Below are positions 27,758 through 40,601 of a stretch of DNA of 64,000 nucleotides, in pieces. The stretch is from NCBI GenBank assembly GCA_005281725.1, contig SSBO01000003.1:9722398-9786397 (forward strand), in the 5' to 3' direction. Every line of letters begins with the position of its first letter. Position 1 is the stretch's first letter. Source of the stretch: Wuchereria bancrofti (Eukaryota > Nematoda > Chromadorea > Rhabditida > Onchocercidae). Both the position numbers and the translations under genes were made by a program. A model generated the notes under the pieces. The model made no database searches. It saw nothing but the letters and a program-made list of their open reading frames with translations, and had not been told where the DNA came from.

Positions 27758-28764
27758 AATAATAGATTATCACAATGAAAAGAAAAAATACCAAAAAAAA
27801 AGTTAATTCATTCTTATATTTTGCTGGAAGAATAAAGAATTTAAATTGGAAATGTTGCTAAAAATATTAAAAATGGATTAAAAAAATGAATTAAAATAAG
27901 TTGGAAAAATATTTTATTCAAAATTTGTGTCAATATATCAATTAAAGTTCATAATGAATTACTAATTGTTGAAACGAATCGCTTATCAATTATGTATTTC
28001 ACACTAATATGTATTTATTCTCGGATCAAATTTTGAATAAGAAAAGTATGAATATATATTGTAAGGAAATTTGAACTTATACAAAATTTTTTTTTAATTT
28101 ATTGTTTTTTATTATCATTATTATCAGCATTATCATTATTATGCATTTAATAATTGTAACTTTTTTTTCAACTATACTCGTAAATCTTCATGTGATGGGC
28201 GGTCTTGTCCAATATTTTCAGCTTTATGACTTCTTGATGCACTTTGATCAGGACTTATTGCATTAGTGGTAGATGTACCCGATGATAAGCTATCATCCCA
28301 ATCATATTTCATTGTCACCACAATGCCATTTTCATCTGCCATCTAAGAAGAAGATAAAGATAAATTTAAATTTCATATATTACGGAATAATTTTTTCTTT
28401 GCACAATATGAATTATTTTTTCATTTACTTTTTAATTTTTTATTTTTTTTATTTACTTAATTATACTTTCATCTCTTTGCTTACTTATTTGCTTCATATA
28501 ATTTCATTTTACATACATAATTAAGCAATTATTGTCATTTGCTAGTTCAAAAAAAAAAAAAAAATTATATATATTAATTTCATATTCTATTTTGTTTGTT
28601 CTTGTTTTTCTTTATATTCATTGTCACTTTTTTCAATTTTTCATTATAACAAAAAAAAATTTATTTGATAATATTCACTATTGTATACAATATTGTGATT
28701 TATTTAAAAAAATTTTTTTTGAGAAAAATAAATAAAATTTTTAAAAAATTTAAAAATTTTAATA
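27758..28764 (-). repeat. 1-kb tandem duplication, distal copy
   Basis: 1007 bp that matches the next 1006 bp (28765-29770) essentially base for base by eye. The one difference I found is an A run of 16 here (28549-28564) against 15 in the other copy (29556-29570). The unit carries a complete kinase terminal exon with its acceptor, stop codon and 3' flank. Confidence 0.93.
28172..28342 (-). CDS. Duplicate terminal exon of the CK1/TTBK-like kinase
   Basis: Identical to the proximal last exon at 29179-29349, 1007 bp further from the kinase body, with the same TTCTTCTTAG acceptor and TAG stop. It codes for 56 residues, including the MKYDWDD segment and the Ser/Thr-rich tail. If spliced to the exon-6 donor at 29810 it would give the same protein with a longer intron, so it adds only an alternative 3' end. 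It is redundant on present evidence and may be an assembly or allelic artefact. Confidence 0.7.
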   Translation of the reverse strand: MADENGIVVTMKYDWDDSLSSGTSTTNAISPDQSASRSHKAENIGQDRPSHEDLRV

Positions 28765-29770
28765 AATAATAGATTATCACAATGAAAAGAAAAAATACCA
28801 AAAAAAAAGTTAATTCATTCTTATATTTTGCTGGAAGAATAAAGAATTTAAATTGGAAATGTTGCTAAAAATATTAAAAATGGATTAAAAAAATGAATTA
28901 AAATAAGTTGGAAAAATATTTTATTCAAAATTTGTGTCAATATATCAATTAAAGTTCATAATGAATTACTAATTGTTGAAACGAATCGCTTATCAATTAT
29001 GTATTTCACACTAATATGTATTTATTCTCGGATCAAATTTTGAATAAGAAAAGTATGAATATATATTGTAAGGAAATTTGAACTTATACAAAATTTTTTT
29101 TTAATTTATTGTTTTTTATTATCATTATTATCAGCATTATCATTATTATGCATTTAATAATTGTAACTTTTTTTTCAACTATACTCGTAAATCTTCATGT
29201 GATGGGCGGTCTTGTCCAATATTTTCAGCTTTATGACTTCTTGATGCACTTTGATCAGGACTTATTGCATTAGTGGTAGATGTACCCGATGATAAGCTAT
29301 CATCCCAATCATATTTCATTGTCACCACAATGCCATTTTCATCTGCCATCTAAGAAGAAGATAAAGATAAATTTAAATTTCATATATTACGGAATAATTT
29401 TTTCTTTGCACAATATGAATTATTTTTTCATTTACTTTTTAATTTTTTATTTTTTTTATTTACTTAATTATACTTTCATCTCTTTGCTTACTTATTTGCT
29501 TCATATAATTTCATTTTACATACATAATTAAGCAATTATTGTCATTTGCTAGTTCAAAAAAAAAAAAAAATTATATATATTAATTTCATATTCTATTTTG
29601 TTTGTTCTTGTTTTTCTTTATATTCATTGTCACTTTTTTCAATTTTTCATTATAACAAAAAAAAATTTATTTGATAATATTCACTATTGTATACAATATT
29701 GTGATTTATTTAAAAAAATTTTTTTTGAGAAAAATAAATAAAATTTTTAAAAAATTTAAAAATTTTAATA
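28765..29770 (-). repeat. 1-kb tandem duplication, proximal copy
   Basis: The second unit of the tandem pair, adjacent to kinase exon 6. The junction falls in the A/T-rich word AATAAATAAT, with a few bases of microhomology. Near-identity, including intronic sequence and 3' flank, shows a very recent event or a misassembly. Confidence 0.93.
29105..29120 (-). terminator. Candidate poly(A) signals of kinase gene
   Basis: Two AATAAA hexamers on the minus strand (29110-29105 and 29120-29115) lie 59-74 bases past the TAG at 29179. The same pair is present in the distal duplicate 1007 bp away. A/T richness makes chance matches common, so this is only plausible. Confidence 0.4.
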
Positions 29771-32700
29771 AATAAAATTTCTCAAAAAAAAAAAAAAAAA
29801 TTATAATACTTCATTGAGAATATTATAAAAAGTAGCATATGGTGGTATTTCGTCAAATTCTAATTTATCAATAATTTGCAAAATTTGATCATATTGTAGT
29901 GGACATTTTTCAAAAAATGTTTCTTTTGTTATTGTACGCGCATCTTCTTTAGCTTTTTGTACAAGTGAACGATCTAAAAAATTTTTTTAATAATTCTTTT
30001 TAATTTTGTTGTTTTTTTTAAATACATATTAAATCTTTATGCAAATTTAAATTTTATTGTTAAATCTTTATGTAATTTAAAAATTTGATGATATTACTAC
30101 AAAAGAAAAAAAAAGAGAGGAAAGAGAGAAATGTAAATAAAATATCATTTAATAATACCAGTAATAAAACGCCATGGAAGTGATCCATTGGTAAGTTCAA
30201 CAATCATATATAACCATGATTCAAGGTCATCACGTCGCGATAAATCTTGTCGATGATGCGCGTTTAATGAACCATAACGTGTTGTACCACGCCAACCCAT
30301 TTCACCACGTGATGGTAACACAACAAAATTCTATAAATTATTCCTATTCAAAAATTTATTTTTATTTTTTTTTAATCTTTTTTTAAAAGTATTTCAAATT
30401 TATTATTAATGAATTTGTAAAGATATAAACAAAAAAATTTTTTTAAACTTTCTTACCAAAAAAAAATTTTTTTTTTTCGATCAATTTTTATCACTTCTTA
30501 TACTTAATTGCTTTCTTTTTTCCTTTTTGTTTTTTAATAATTGTTTACAAAAAAAAAGTAAAAAAAAAACGAGAATTAAATACTGTTTAATCCATCATTA
30601 ACTTTTTTCCCCCTTTTTTAAATAATGATCATTTACAAAATATTAAAAATTATTTGTTATTTACAATTGAATAGATTATTTAAAATCTACGAATTTAATT
30701 AAAAATTTTCAATTTCTTTTCTTTATTGTGATATTACCATGATATTTTATATTCATGATATTACTATAACTCCTTGCTATTGTACTTCCTACTATAATTA
30801 TTTATCTTCATGATATTACTATAATTCCATATTCTCATAATATTACTACAATACCTTACTCTCATATTACTGTAAATTCCTACTATAATTACTTATCTTC
30901 ATAATATCATTATAACTCCTTGTTATCATGATATTACTGTAATTCCTTATTTTCATGATATTACTGTAATTCCTTATTCTCATGATATTACTGTAATTCC
31001 TTTTCCTCAAGATATTACTGTAATTCCTTTTTCTCATGTTATTATGATATTACTATAATTCCTTATCTCCATGATATTACCATATTCCTTATTTTCATGA
31101 TATTACTACAATTCCTTATTCTCACGATATTACCATAATTTTTTATTCTTATCATACTACTATAGTTTTTTTTTTTTAATTTTGTGATATTATTATAATT
31201 CGTTTTTCTTTTTTACAACGAATAAAGTATTATAATTACAAACTCGATCAACATAACGTCTTGCGAGGCCAAAATCAAATATGAAAATATAATGATGTTG
31301 ATGATCGGTCTTATTGCCAATTGCAAAATTGCCTGGTTTAATATCACGTGAGAGAAAACCACATTGATGTAATTCTTCAATAGCATTCAATGTTTGTATT
31401 GCTATTCGAGTTGATGTTGCTGCAATTGATTTTTCATTTATAAAAAAATAAAAAGAAGAAACAAATTTTTATCAAATTTAAATTTCATAGGCTATTTTTT
31501 TCTAGATTTAAATATCATTATTATCATTATTATTATATTTAATTCAAAAAATTAGAAAAGTATAATTCTAAAAAAAACAAACTAGGAAAAATTTTTTAAA
31601 AAAAATTAAAAGGTGGAATTAAAATTTTGTAAAGTCAATAAGCAAGGAAATCACACAAATTTCTCAAACATTTTTGATATATATTTTTTTTTTGAAAATT
31701 AAAAGAAAATTCTTGAATTTAAAAAAATATATTTAATCAATCAAAAAGATCAAACAATTAAATATTTCAATTGGGTGCTTTTTTTTGTCTGTCATTTATT
31801 TGAATAAATTTAAAACGAAAAAAAAAAAAGAAAAAAGGAAGGCTAAAAAGAAAGGGTACGAAGTGTAAAATGTCGGTTAGGTTGACGATTGCGTAACCTA
31901 TTTAGATCTGGTCCAAGCAATGACATTACAACAAACATAAATTCCTGTTTGACATGACCCTATAATTGCTATATAAAAAATTTAGTTATGAAATTTAAAT
32001 TAGAATAACTTTCATTAATCCAAAGTATACCCTGTTAATTATTTTTGATCAATTATGTCAAACATTATTTTTGATGTGAAATCGATTGAATACTAATGAT
32101 AATAAAATGCTAATTATTTATTTTATACTGCCTAATTTAAAAAATGTAAAAATTAAATTTAATGTTATTTTTTCTTCCTTTCCTTCTTTCTTTTTTCTAT
32201 TCTTTTTTTTTTAAATAAAATTTATAAAAGCATACATAATCGTACATCTTGCAGATATGCTTACAATGTCGTTCATTTGCTACACGTAATACATCAATTT
32301 CAACTTTTAATACTGTTTTGCTGAATTTTTCAGCTTTTAATGCCATCGATCTATAAAATTTGTTTTGCTTTATTTTATGATGTGCAAAAAATAGTGATAA
32401 TGGATTAGCACAAAAGAATGAGCAAAAAAATTAATTAAATCATTAATTACTGGGCTAAATATGGGGTGGAATTAAGTAATTGATAAATTGATAATTTTTT
32501 TATATATAATTGTATTTTTTTCTTTATCATCAATTAATCATCATTAATCTCTTGTTCATATTTGTACAACTAATTGAATTTTGCTTTTACTTATATTTAC
32601 ATTTAATATTTATTTGTGATAAGGAAATAAACGTTGAATATAAAAGGAACCTCTTTTAAACAAAATTTATTTATAATTTTACATAAGAATGAATTTCTTC

Positions 32701-32916
32701 TTTTTTTATAAATTAATGCAAGGATAAATTATTACTTTAAAAAAAAAAAAAATTTACTTACTTTTTATCATTCTCACATCTTGCCAAAAAAACACTCCCA
32801 TAGCCACCTTCACCAATAACTGATATCAATTTATATGCTTTATTTCGAGCTGATAATACAATATCATCAATAGAAGGTAATCGATCATTATCTGAAGTTA
32901 TTTGTCCCCTATCCAT
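29179..32916 (-). CDS. CK1/tau-tubulin-kinase-like protein kinase, 7 exons
   Basis: A Ser/Thr kinase of the CK1 superfamily, closest in style to the nematode TTBK-like expansion. Exons on the minus strand: 32762-32916, 32236-32350, 31860-31959, 31244-31419, 30159-30330, 29810-29973, 29179-29349, giving 1053 bases and 350 aa. Seen: P-loop GEGGYGSV (35-42), ATP lysine in MALK (K57), helix-C Glu 69, catalytic loop SRDIKPGNFA (147-156) with D149 and K151, DFG 172-174, and a GTTRYGS stretch of CK1/TTBK type replacing the usual APE. The HRD histidine is Ser. The C-terminal YDWDD matches the end of the CK1/TTBK domain, followed by about 40 Ser/Thr-rich residues. Exon 3 uses a weak donor (C|GTACCC) chosen because it keeps phase. 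If exon 6 were not spliced, two codons and TAA would follow. Unlike vertebrate TTBKs there is no long tail. Confidence 0.92.
30735..31195. repeat. Intronic minisatellite, ~30-bp unit
   Basis: About 14-16 degenerate copies of CATGATATTACTGTAATTCCTTATTCT fill most of kinase intron 4 (31243-30331). Unit length wanders between about 28 and 40 bp. Some neighbouring copies near 30945-31060 are almost identical, as expected of an active or recently active tandem array. Confidence 0.85.
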
Positions 32917-35900
32917 TTGTAATTAAATTTTGCTTCCACTTAAATTTCTTTCATACACTTTGACAACATTTCAAAATGTAACAGAAATTGATTACAAAAT
33001 TTGTATGAACTCTTAAAAATGATCATGTTTACTATATTTTCTCTTTTATTTAAATCATATTAAAATTAAATTTGCATATATGTATATTTATTTATATATA
33101 CAGCAATTATATGTAAATTATTTTCTGCAAATTTATGAATAATTTGCAAATATTACACATTTCAAAATTATTTCCCAAATAATACAAATTGAAAAAAATT
33201 ATTTTGTAATATTATACTTTCAAGCAATTACATATCATGCAAATAACATGCAGAATGATTGCATTTATATAATGCTAATATTTGTGCGTGCAAATATTTG
33301 TGCAAGTTTTGTTAATCTAATTAATTATAGAAATAATCATAAACTGTAAAAATTTGCTCATTCTATTTTAATTAATTAGTAGAGTTGGAACTGAATGAGA
33401 AAATTTTAATATTTAAAATTTAACATATTTTTACTACAATTATTATAGATATTAAGAATTTTAATCGCTATCTGCTAATACATATTTTATTATCACAAAT
33501 AATATTTAATGATTATGCATTGATAAAGTGATATAATTAAATATTTATATACGCAACATTTAGTATTAAATAAAAATTAGATAATTATTATACATTTAGC
33601 ATTCGTCAAGAATTCAACATTTCAGATTTTATTATTTGCCGATATATGCATGTACTTTCTATTTTATTCATTTACTTGTTTATTTATATTTAATTATTTA
33701 TTTACTTGTTTGTTTATTATTTTATTAATTTATTTAAGCAATATCATTTAAGCATTTAGTTTCAGATGATGAATTAAAACTACTTTTTTAAGAAAAAATG
33801 AAATAAAGCATTTTTTCTTATTTCATTTTAAACTAATGCATAAATTTTTTTCTTTTCTTGAATGAAGTAGCAATCTTTTTCGTTGAAAAATTCAACAACT
33901 TATACCTTTGTCATTGAAAATTTAATAATTTAATAAATTACACTTTTAGTAAACAAATATTGTTCGATAATTAATTATACTCAAACATATCTTAAATGTC
34001 AAATGTCATATTAATTAAACAATTAATTTATTCATTCGTTTTAATTATATAAGAAAAATAAATAAATGTAACAGTATTTAACATATTCAAACGAATAATT
34101 AATTACAAACATAAACAGTTAAATTTGAATGTTTGATTATGCATCATATTTACATTTAATTATAATGCACTATTGAGAAAAATAAAATTAGGACAAAATG
34201 TTAAAATTAATATATTATCACATTGTTGAAGATTTTTGTAAAAATTTAAACTATCAAAAAAAATTTTTATGAAAACAGGAAAAAATTATTACAAAAATTA
34301 ATAATTTTCCTTTCTTTGGCACATTTTTTTTTTTTTTTAATTAATAAATCATATTTTTCTACTTCCTGTTAATTTATCATTTTTGAAAAAGTTTTACCTG
34401 TGTTTTAGGATACATTAACGGAAAATGTTACACCTTATTTGTTCTCATTTTACAGCAAAATTTATACAAGATATGGTTCATGTAAAATGAAAAAAAAAAA
34501 AATACAAAAAGGGAAAAGGCAGAAAAAAAAAACCAAAAAGAGGATTTAAAGGAATGAAAACTAGATCATTTCATCGGTTTTACATTGCTTTTTTTCATAT
34601 TTTGTGGTTTTTTATTTTATTTTTTTATCATATTTTTATAATGATTAGTACTAAGAAGTACCATGAAGTACTATGAAGTACCTGGTTCATTGTTTTATTC
34701 AATTTCAGCAATTTGTTATCCATTGAAACTTGTTTATTACTGCAGTTAAATTACAAATCTACTACTAAAACTGTATATTACGGGAGTAATTTTAACAGTT
34801 TGTAGTTTATTTTCACTTACTCAAAATTTTCCTTTTTCCGCATCTTTCACGTTTGCTTTATTTTAAAGACTTGTTTTTAATAAATTTTGATTTAAAAATA
34901 ATTTTTACAATTTATTGCAATTTTGTTTTATTTCTACTTCTTCTCTTATTTCTTCGTTTAATTTAATTCATACTGTCTGTCATATTCTATAATAATATTG
35001 GCTGATTTCATTTGTAAATTTATATTTTAATAATTTAATCATCAAAATTCTTAGTTTTTCTTTTCCAGTACTTTTGTGAATTTCTCTTTTTATAAGAAAG
35101 CAAATTGTTATGTGTCATTTAGCTTTATTTAATGATTTAAAGCAAAAAAAAAAAGTGAAAAGAAGTGGAAAAAATAACAATTAAAGTTTAGGACTGCCAA
35201 ACGAAATATTTTTTTATTTTATTATTCTTTTTTTTTTTGTCAATTATTTTTAGCAGTATTTATTAAAAAACAGGTCTTTCAGATGAGTCATAATTCTTAC
35301 AGCTCAATTATGTATGACATTTGAATTCAACCATTTTGTTTGATGAAACTTTTCAATCTGATATAATTCATTTGATGCATATCTTTTTGCTAAAAAAGTA
35401 TTTATTTTATCAAATTAAAATTAAAATTTTTAAAACATAAAATGTAATTTTTAGTATGCAAACTTTTCCTCTAAAAAACGAAAAAAAGCGATATGATTTA
35501 ATCAAATTTTTAGACAAAATTCTTTATGTACGATGATAATTTCACTTGTGAAAAGTTTGCAAAATTGGATGCCAATTCTTCATTTTCAAAATATCTTATC
35601 GGACGACCCAGAAATCATTCATTAAATATCAATAAATATCAATGCCAACTTCTATTAAATTCGAATAATATTATATTATCAGTATAGCCTAATTATTACA
35701 TTTATTATTTATTTAATAAATATAAAATTTTCTCTTTTTTTTATGCACTGGGATAAAATTTAGACTTAAATATTCATAGGAGAATTATGGCTAAAATAAA
35801 AGTAATTGTAACTCAATTATGCTTATTTAATTGATTTATTTTGTTTATCAAATGTATATTATTCATTTGAATGAAATAATTGCTAAATTATTTCGTATCT

Positions 35901-35947
35901 TTTTTTTATTTTTCATTTTTTTTAAAATTTCATTATCAAATTGGACA
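32917..35947. other. Divergent intergenic region between kinase and BPHL-like gene
   Basis: About 3 kb separates the start codons of the two divergently transcribed genes, so both promoters should be here. It is A/T-rich with no coding segment. A small tandem repeat of AGTACYATGA units lies at about 34648-34683. No TATA box or trans-splice acceptor can be singled out against this background. Confidence 0.5.
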
Positions 35948-38546
35948 ATGCCAATTGATCTTACGGAATTCGCCGATGATACTAGTAATGAAAAAGATTC
36001 GATATGTGAAATTATGGAATCAATTACGACAATCGATGAACAGAAGATAGGCTATTGTAAATATGGTCGAGGAGAACATAATATGTTGTTTATTTGTGGC
36101 GGTGTCGGTAAGAAATTCACTTTCTTTTCTATTTATTTACTTTTTTACCTTGTTTTTATGAAATTTTACTAAAAATTTTAAATTTCGTTAACTTTCTTCA
36201 AGACAGAAAGTTTAATTGGTAGAATTTTTTTCCTTTTTTCTTTAAATAATAATAACACTCTTGCTTTCTTATTACATTTAGCTTTGATTAAATAAATTTG
36301 AAAATACTAAAGAATTATTAGTTCTATTTTAAATTAATAAACTAAAATTAAAATTAAACTAAAAATTGAAATGAAACAAATGATAACATTTTTTGTAGGA
36401 TATTAACAATTATAAATAATTGATGAAGCGAAATTTGCAAAGTTTAAAGAGAAGTAAAAAAAGAAAAGACAGTTAGTAATTTCAGGTTGTTATAAGAAAG
36501 ATTTTCCAGAAAAAGTATTGAAAGCTTTTAATCCTAAATTTTGTTCCATAGTTTGTATTGATCCACCTGGCTACGGCACCAGTCGTCCTCCAAACAGGTA
36601 TATTCATATCACATAACTTTTTTTTATTTACAAATATGTGATGATTATAATCTATTTAAGTTAGTTATTCATCATTTTCACTAAATTACCATAACATAAA
36701 CAAATTTTTTGCATTTTTAGCAAACTACAAATAATTATGAAGAGTTCATATTTTTATGAACTCAAAATTTTTCATTTTTTTTTCTTTTTTTTTTCTTCTT
36801 TTTTAAGGCGACAAGAAGTGAATCGATGCATGAAAGATGCACCTTTCTGTATTAAACTTATGCAGGTTTTCCATAATTTTATTTGACTTTAAAAAAAAAT
36901 GCAATAATTATTTTATAAAATTGTCTTATGAAAAAATACAAAAATCTTGTATTAAAAGACTAAAATTGAAATTTTCAATTTAGTAGTGTATTTGTTTTTC
37001 CTTTTTTTTTATCATAAATATCATTGATATATCATTAACAAATGATATTGTATTGGTATTACGAAGGTTTGTTGTTTGATTGTTTAACTAAAATCAAGAA
37101 TTGGGTGATATTATAAATGTAAATAATTATGAATAGACGGGAATTGTTAAATTAGTAATTATTCTTCGAGGAAATTTGATTGAAATTTGAGTTTTATAAT
37201 TTAATAAACATTTACTTTTTCGATCATAGATTAATAATAATAATAAGCACTAAAATTCAATGTATTTTTCTTTTCTACTTTCAGCAATTAAATTTAACAC
37301 CTTTCACAGTATTGGGTTGGAGTGAAGGTTGTCGCACAGCAATTCATGTAGCTGCACGTGGTAAACAACTTGTCAACAATATGATATTACTTTCTGCAGC
37401 TACACGTATTGATTCACGTGCTGCACGTGTCACTTACGGTATGAATTATTTTAGTTTTTCATTCTTTTGGCTAAAATTTCTTCTTTTTCCTGCAAACTAA
37501 TCATATAATAATAATAATAAATAATAATAATAATTTTATGTTTAAATGGGATGGAATAAATAACAGTTAAATCTTTTTTTATTCACATTTTAATTCAATT
37601 TTTTTTTAAAGGGTTGATTGGATTATGAATTTCAGGTATGCGTAATACAGATCAATGGTTACCGGATACTATGAAAGCATTTTTGCCTTATTATCCGGAA
37701 GAATTCGTAAAAAAACAGTGGACAGATTTATGTAATGTAATTCAACAGTAAGTAATTTAGCAATAGTATTATTTATTAAAAATTAGGATTTATAAATTAT
37801 CAATTATCCGATTATCTAAAAATGTTAACAATAGATTGTTTACCTAAAATTTTTGGTTAATTTTTTTTTAACTTTCTCTTTCATCGTTATATCTTTTTAA
37901 ACTACTACTTTCATTTCACTATAATAACCATATTTATTCAAAGTAAACTGTAAAATCAATTGATAAATCATTATTTAATTAGTGATATTTGTTTTTTTAA
38001 TTTTCAGAGTTTACGATTTACTTGGTGGACGTTTCCCAGCAGATTACATTCTACCAAGTTTAAAAATTCCCGTACTTGTTCTAAATGGTGGCATGGATAG
38101 ATTTTGCAACGATCCGAAATATTTTGCAGCTGTTATTCCCAATTGCAAGTATATTTTTTTTTTTTCTATCTGATATTTAAAAAGTCAAAAATTTCTATTC
38201 TTTACAATAAAATATTGATACGCTATAATAATAATAATAAAAGTATTCAATGTTTTCATTTAAATCTTAATTGTTTATGTTTATTCATTTGCTTTCCTTA
38301 ATGTTTTCAGTTATATTTAAATTCTGATTCAATTTCTTAATTTATTTTTTGTTTCTTATTCGTTTCTTAATCAAATTGATTTATGTATGTTCAAAAATTT
38401 CTCACATTTGATGGCCATTTTTTTTTTTCAGACTTGATGGTCATTTTCTTGGTGGTCACGATTTTCACATTAAATATCCACGATGGTTCGCAGATCATGT
38501 TTCAGCATTCCTTAAGGATTCCGGAAATTCTTGTCCGACGAATTAA
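35948..38546 (+). CDS. BPHL: Alpha/beta hydrolase, BPHL (valacyclovir hydrolase)-like, 7 exons
   Basis: A serine hydrolase of the biphenyl hydrolase-like type, which cleaves alpha-amino acid esters in vertebrates. Exons: 35948-36107, 36486-36597, 36808-36865, 37285-37438, 37636-37747, 38008-38148, 38432-38546; 852 bases, 283 aa, close to the human enzyme's size. Landmarks in order: the strand and oxyanion region with DPPGYGTSRPP (human DPRGYGHSRPP), nucleophile elbow GWSEG (121-125, Ser123), acid Asp229 in GGMDRF, and His255 in GGHDFH. All triad members are present. The ATG at 35948 is preferred; the frame is open upstream (next ATG 35853) through a Phe/Ile-rich stretch that looks like T-rich non-coding DNA, though it could mimic a signal anchor. 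Without it no clear mitochondrial leader is seen. Whether it is a true BPHL orthologue and its substrate remain inferred. Confidence 0.93.
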
Positions 38547-38608
38547 TGCTAATGAAACTGATTACTTTTTGCTTTCTTGTTTAAATTTTAATTCAAGCTA
38601 ACAATTGG

Positions 38609-38614
38609 AATAAA
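38609..38614 (+). terminator. Candidate poly(A) signal of BPHL-like gene
   Basis: AATAAA 63 bases past the stop codon, followed by a T-rich tract. Good position, but the hexamer is common in this composition. Confidence 0.5.
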
Positions 38615-39069
38615 TTATGTTTTTCCCTAGTTTTGATCATTTGTTTAGGTTCTTTCTTTTGTTTTTTTCACTTCATTATTTTATTTATTTTTCATCAACG
38701 AAGAAAGTATAAATTATAATAACTTTATAAGGCAATTTTACGAATTATATGTGGATGATCAATGAATCCCTTAAGAAATTTTCAATTCTCAAGCAAATTT
38801 CAAACTTTAATTTAGTGCTTTTGCGTTACAAACTGACAGATGAAGCACTTTTCTAATTTATAGTTTGCAATTTGATAATAATAGCTTGCTAATTGATGCC
38901 TTATGATATTATATCAGATATATTATAATATGATAGTTACTATAATAAATCCTTCTGTGTTATTTCATCAAAACTATTTATACTTTAGCGAATCCCTGAA
39001 AAGTTTTTTTTTTTGTATTTAACATAGTTTTATGTAAATAAATTTCGTTGTTTAAAAAAAAAAAAAAAA

Positions 39070-39358
39070 CTTGAGGGAGAAGAGCTGTAAAACTGCAAAT
39101 AATTATCTGTGATGCGATAAGAATAAATTCACGACTGTAATGATTGTCTTGTCTGTGATAGAATACGATCGCAATCAATGTATTAATTAATTAATTAATA
39201 AAATCATAAAGCAAGAGGACAATAAATAGCAAAAATGCTATGTATTTGACAATCTTGTGATTCTCGTCTTTTATGTTAACTTCAGGTGTCATATTTCTTT
39301 CTTGACAGGTTGAGGATAATACTAGCAGTAATACAATTATACAGTAAGAATCAGCTAT
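39070..39358 (-). pseudogene. Inverted, broken copy of the 7TM receptor exon 1
   Basis: On the minus strand this matches exon 1 of the intact receptor (46891-47221) for most of its length: SYCIIVLLLVLSS..., ENHKIVKYIAFLLF and NHYSREFILIASQIIICSFTALLPQ align with its leader, TM1 and TM2. The start ATG is ATA (39358-39356). A TTAATTAATTAA expansion after TM1 puts an in-frame TAA at about 39195. The copy ends in an A/T run at 39070 with no exons 2-5 behind it. Similarity continues upstream through 39359 to about 39830 and matches 46390-46890, so promoter-side DNA was copied too. A truncated, non-functional inverted duplicate. Confidence 0.8.
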
Positions 39359-40465
39359 TTTACTAATCAGTAAGTCTTTCTTACCAAGAACGAAATAAAA
39401 TTCAATCATAAAACTTTAGCACAGTAGGAAGAGACGATTTTTTAACTAGCTGAAATATTATAAGCTGTTATTCTGAAATAGAGCGATTGTAATGAAAATG
39501 TAATCATATTTAAAAAGCAATTATAATTTGACTACAAAATCAATTTTCTATTTCTTTTGAAATTGTCATTTGACATTGTCTTCATTCAGAGAATCAAATG
39601 GAGTGGTATTTTCTGCATTTAATTTGAGAATCATAAAGTGATTTTTCTTTTTCACTGATTTAATTGATAAGGCAATTTCTCTTCTTTATTATGCAACAAA
39701 CAACCATATGTGAGATATAAAGCGGAATAAATTGAAAAAAAAAAAATTAGCCAGTTACGGTGAAAATTAAAATGATTAAAAATTCACTGCTCTAATACTA
39801 TTAAATCTTTTCAATATATCGCTTCAATAATAAATGTATTACTAACAACATTGTAAAACAAGAAGAAAGTAAAAAGCAGAAAAGCCTTTTCATATTTTGT
39901 AGCCTTTTGATTCTTGTCTCTTATACCAAACACATTTTTTATTTCCTAATAATCCATTAGCAATTAAATTTTCAGGAACGGTAGAAATCTTTAGCTGTTG
40001 CTTGCCAATGAATCATTACTCAAACTCATATTTCTTATTGATTTTAAAACGTTACATCAAATTGGTAATTCCGGCTGTATTATTCACTACATTGATCTAT
40101 TTTTTATTACTACAAAAAAGCCATTTGATTAGTTTAATCCTTCGATTTTTGAGTCTTTATTGATTATTTCGAATATGTTCATAATATGACAGCACTTTGG
40201 GCGAAAATGCTCTATGCAGAAGGACAAATTGTCATAATGCTTACGTCTTAATTCCTCTAAAATTATTCATTATATGTCAGAGAGAGAATATCAAACAGTT
40301 ATGAGCTCAACAGATATTGATAACAATTCTTATCTATTTCGATGAAATTGGATAATTAAAACATTTATTCCGATAAAATGGTTAATACAGCAACGAATTA
40401 CAATTTCATAAGACAATTTCAACGACAATATCAGTAACAAAAAGCAAAGCGAAAACTACGTCAAA

Positions 40466-40498
40466 TATCGCAACCGACCAACCAACCAACCAACCAAT
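40466..40498. repeat. Short (CCAA)n repeat
   Basis: CGACCAACCAACCAACCAAC, about six units, at the edge of a higher-GC zone that holds the retroelement remnant. Confidence 0.9.
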
Positions 40499-40601
40499 CC
40501 AGCACAAAATATTTCATAAAATAGTTTAATGGGTAGGACCTTAATGAGTGGACATAGTCCCACTGAAATAGCATCGTCAGAAGGCGTATTGTTATGTACG
40601 A

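Noticed and set aside
28273..28735. Plus-strand frames through the 1-kb duplication
   Set aside because: Antisense to the kinase last exon and its 3' flank; identical in both copies only because the DNA is duplicated.
29801..29809. Kinase ending with exon 6 read through (two codons then TAA)
   Set aside because: Splicing GAA|GTATTA to the exon with MKYDWDD restores the conserved end of the CK1/TTBK domain, so read-through is at most a minor form.
35831..35947. N-terminal extension of the BPHL-like protein
   Set aside because: The frame opens at a TTG, is Phe/Ile-rich from T-tract DNA, and extends past the family's usual start; ATG at 35948 gives the expected length. An ATG at 35853 keeps it formally possible.
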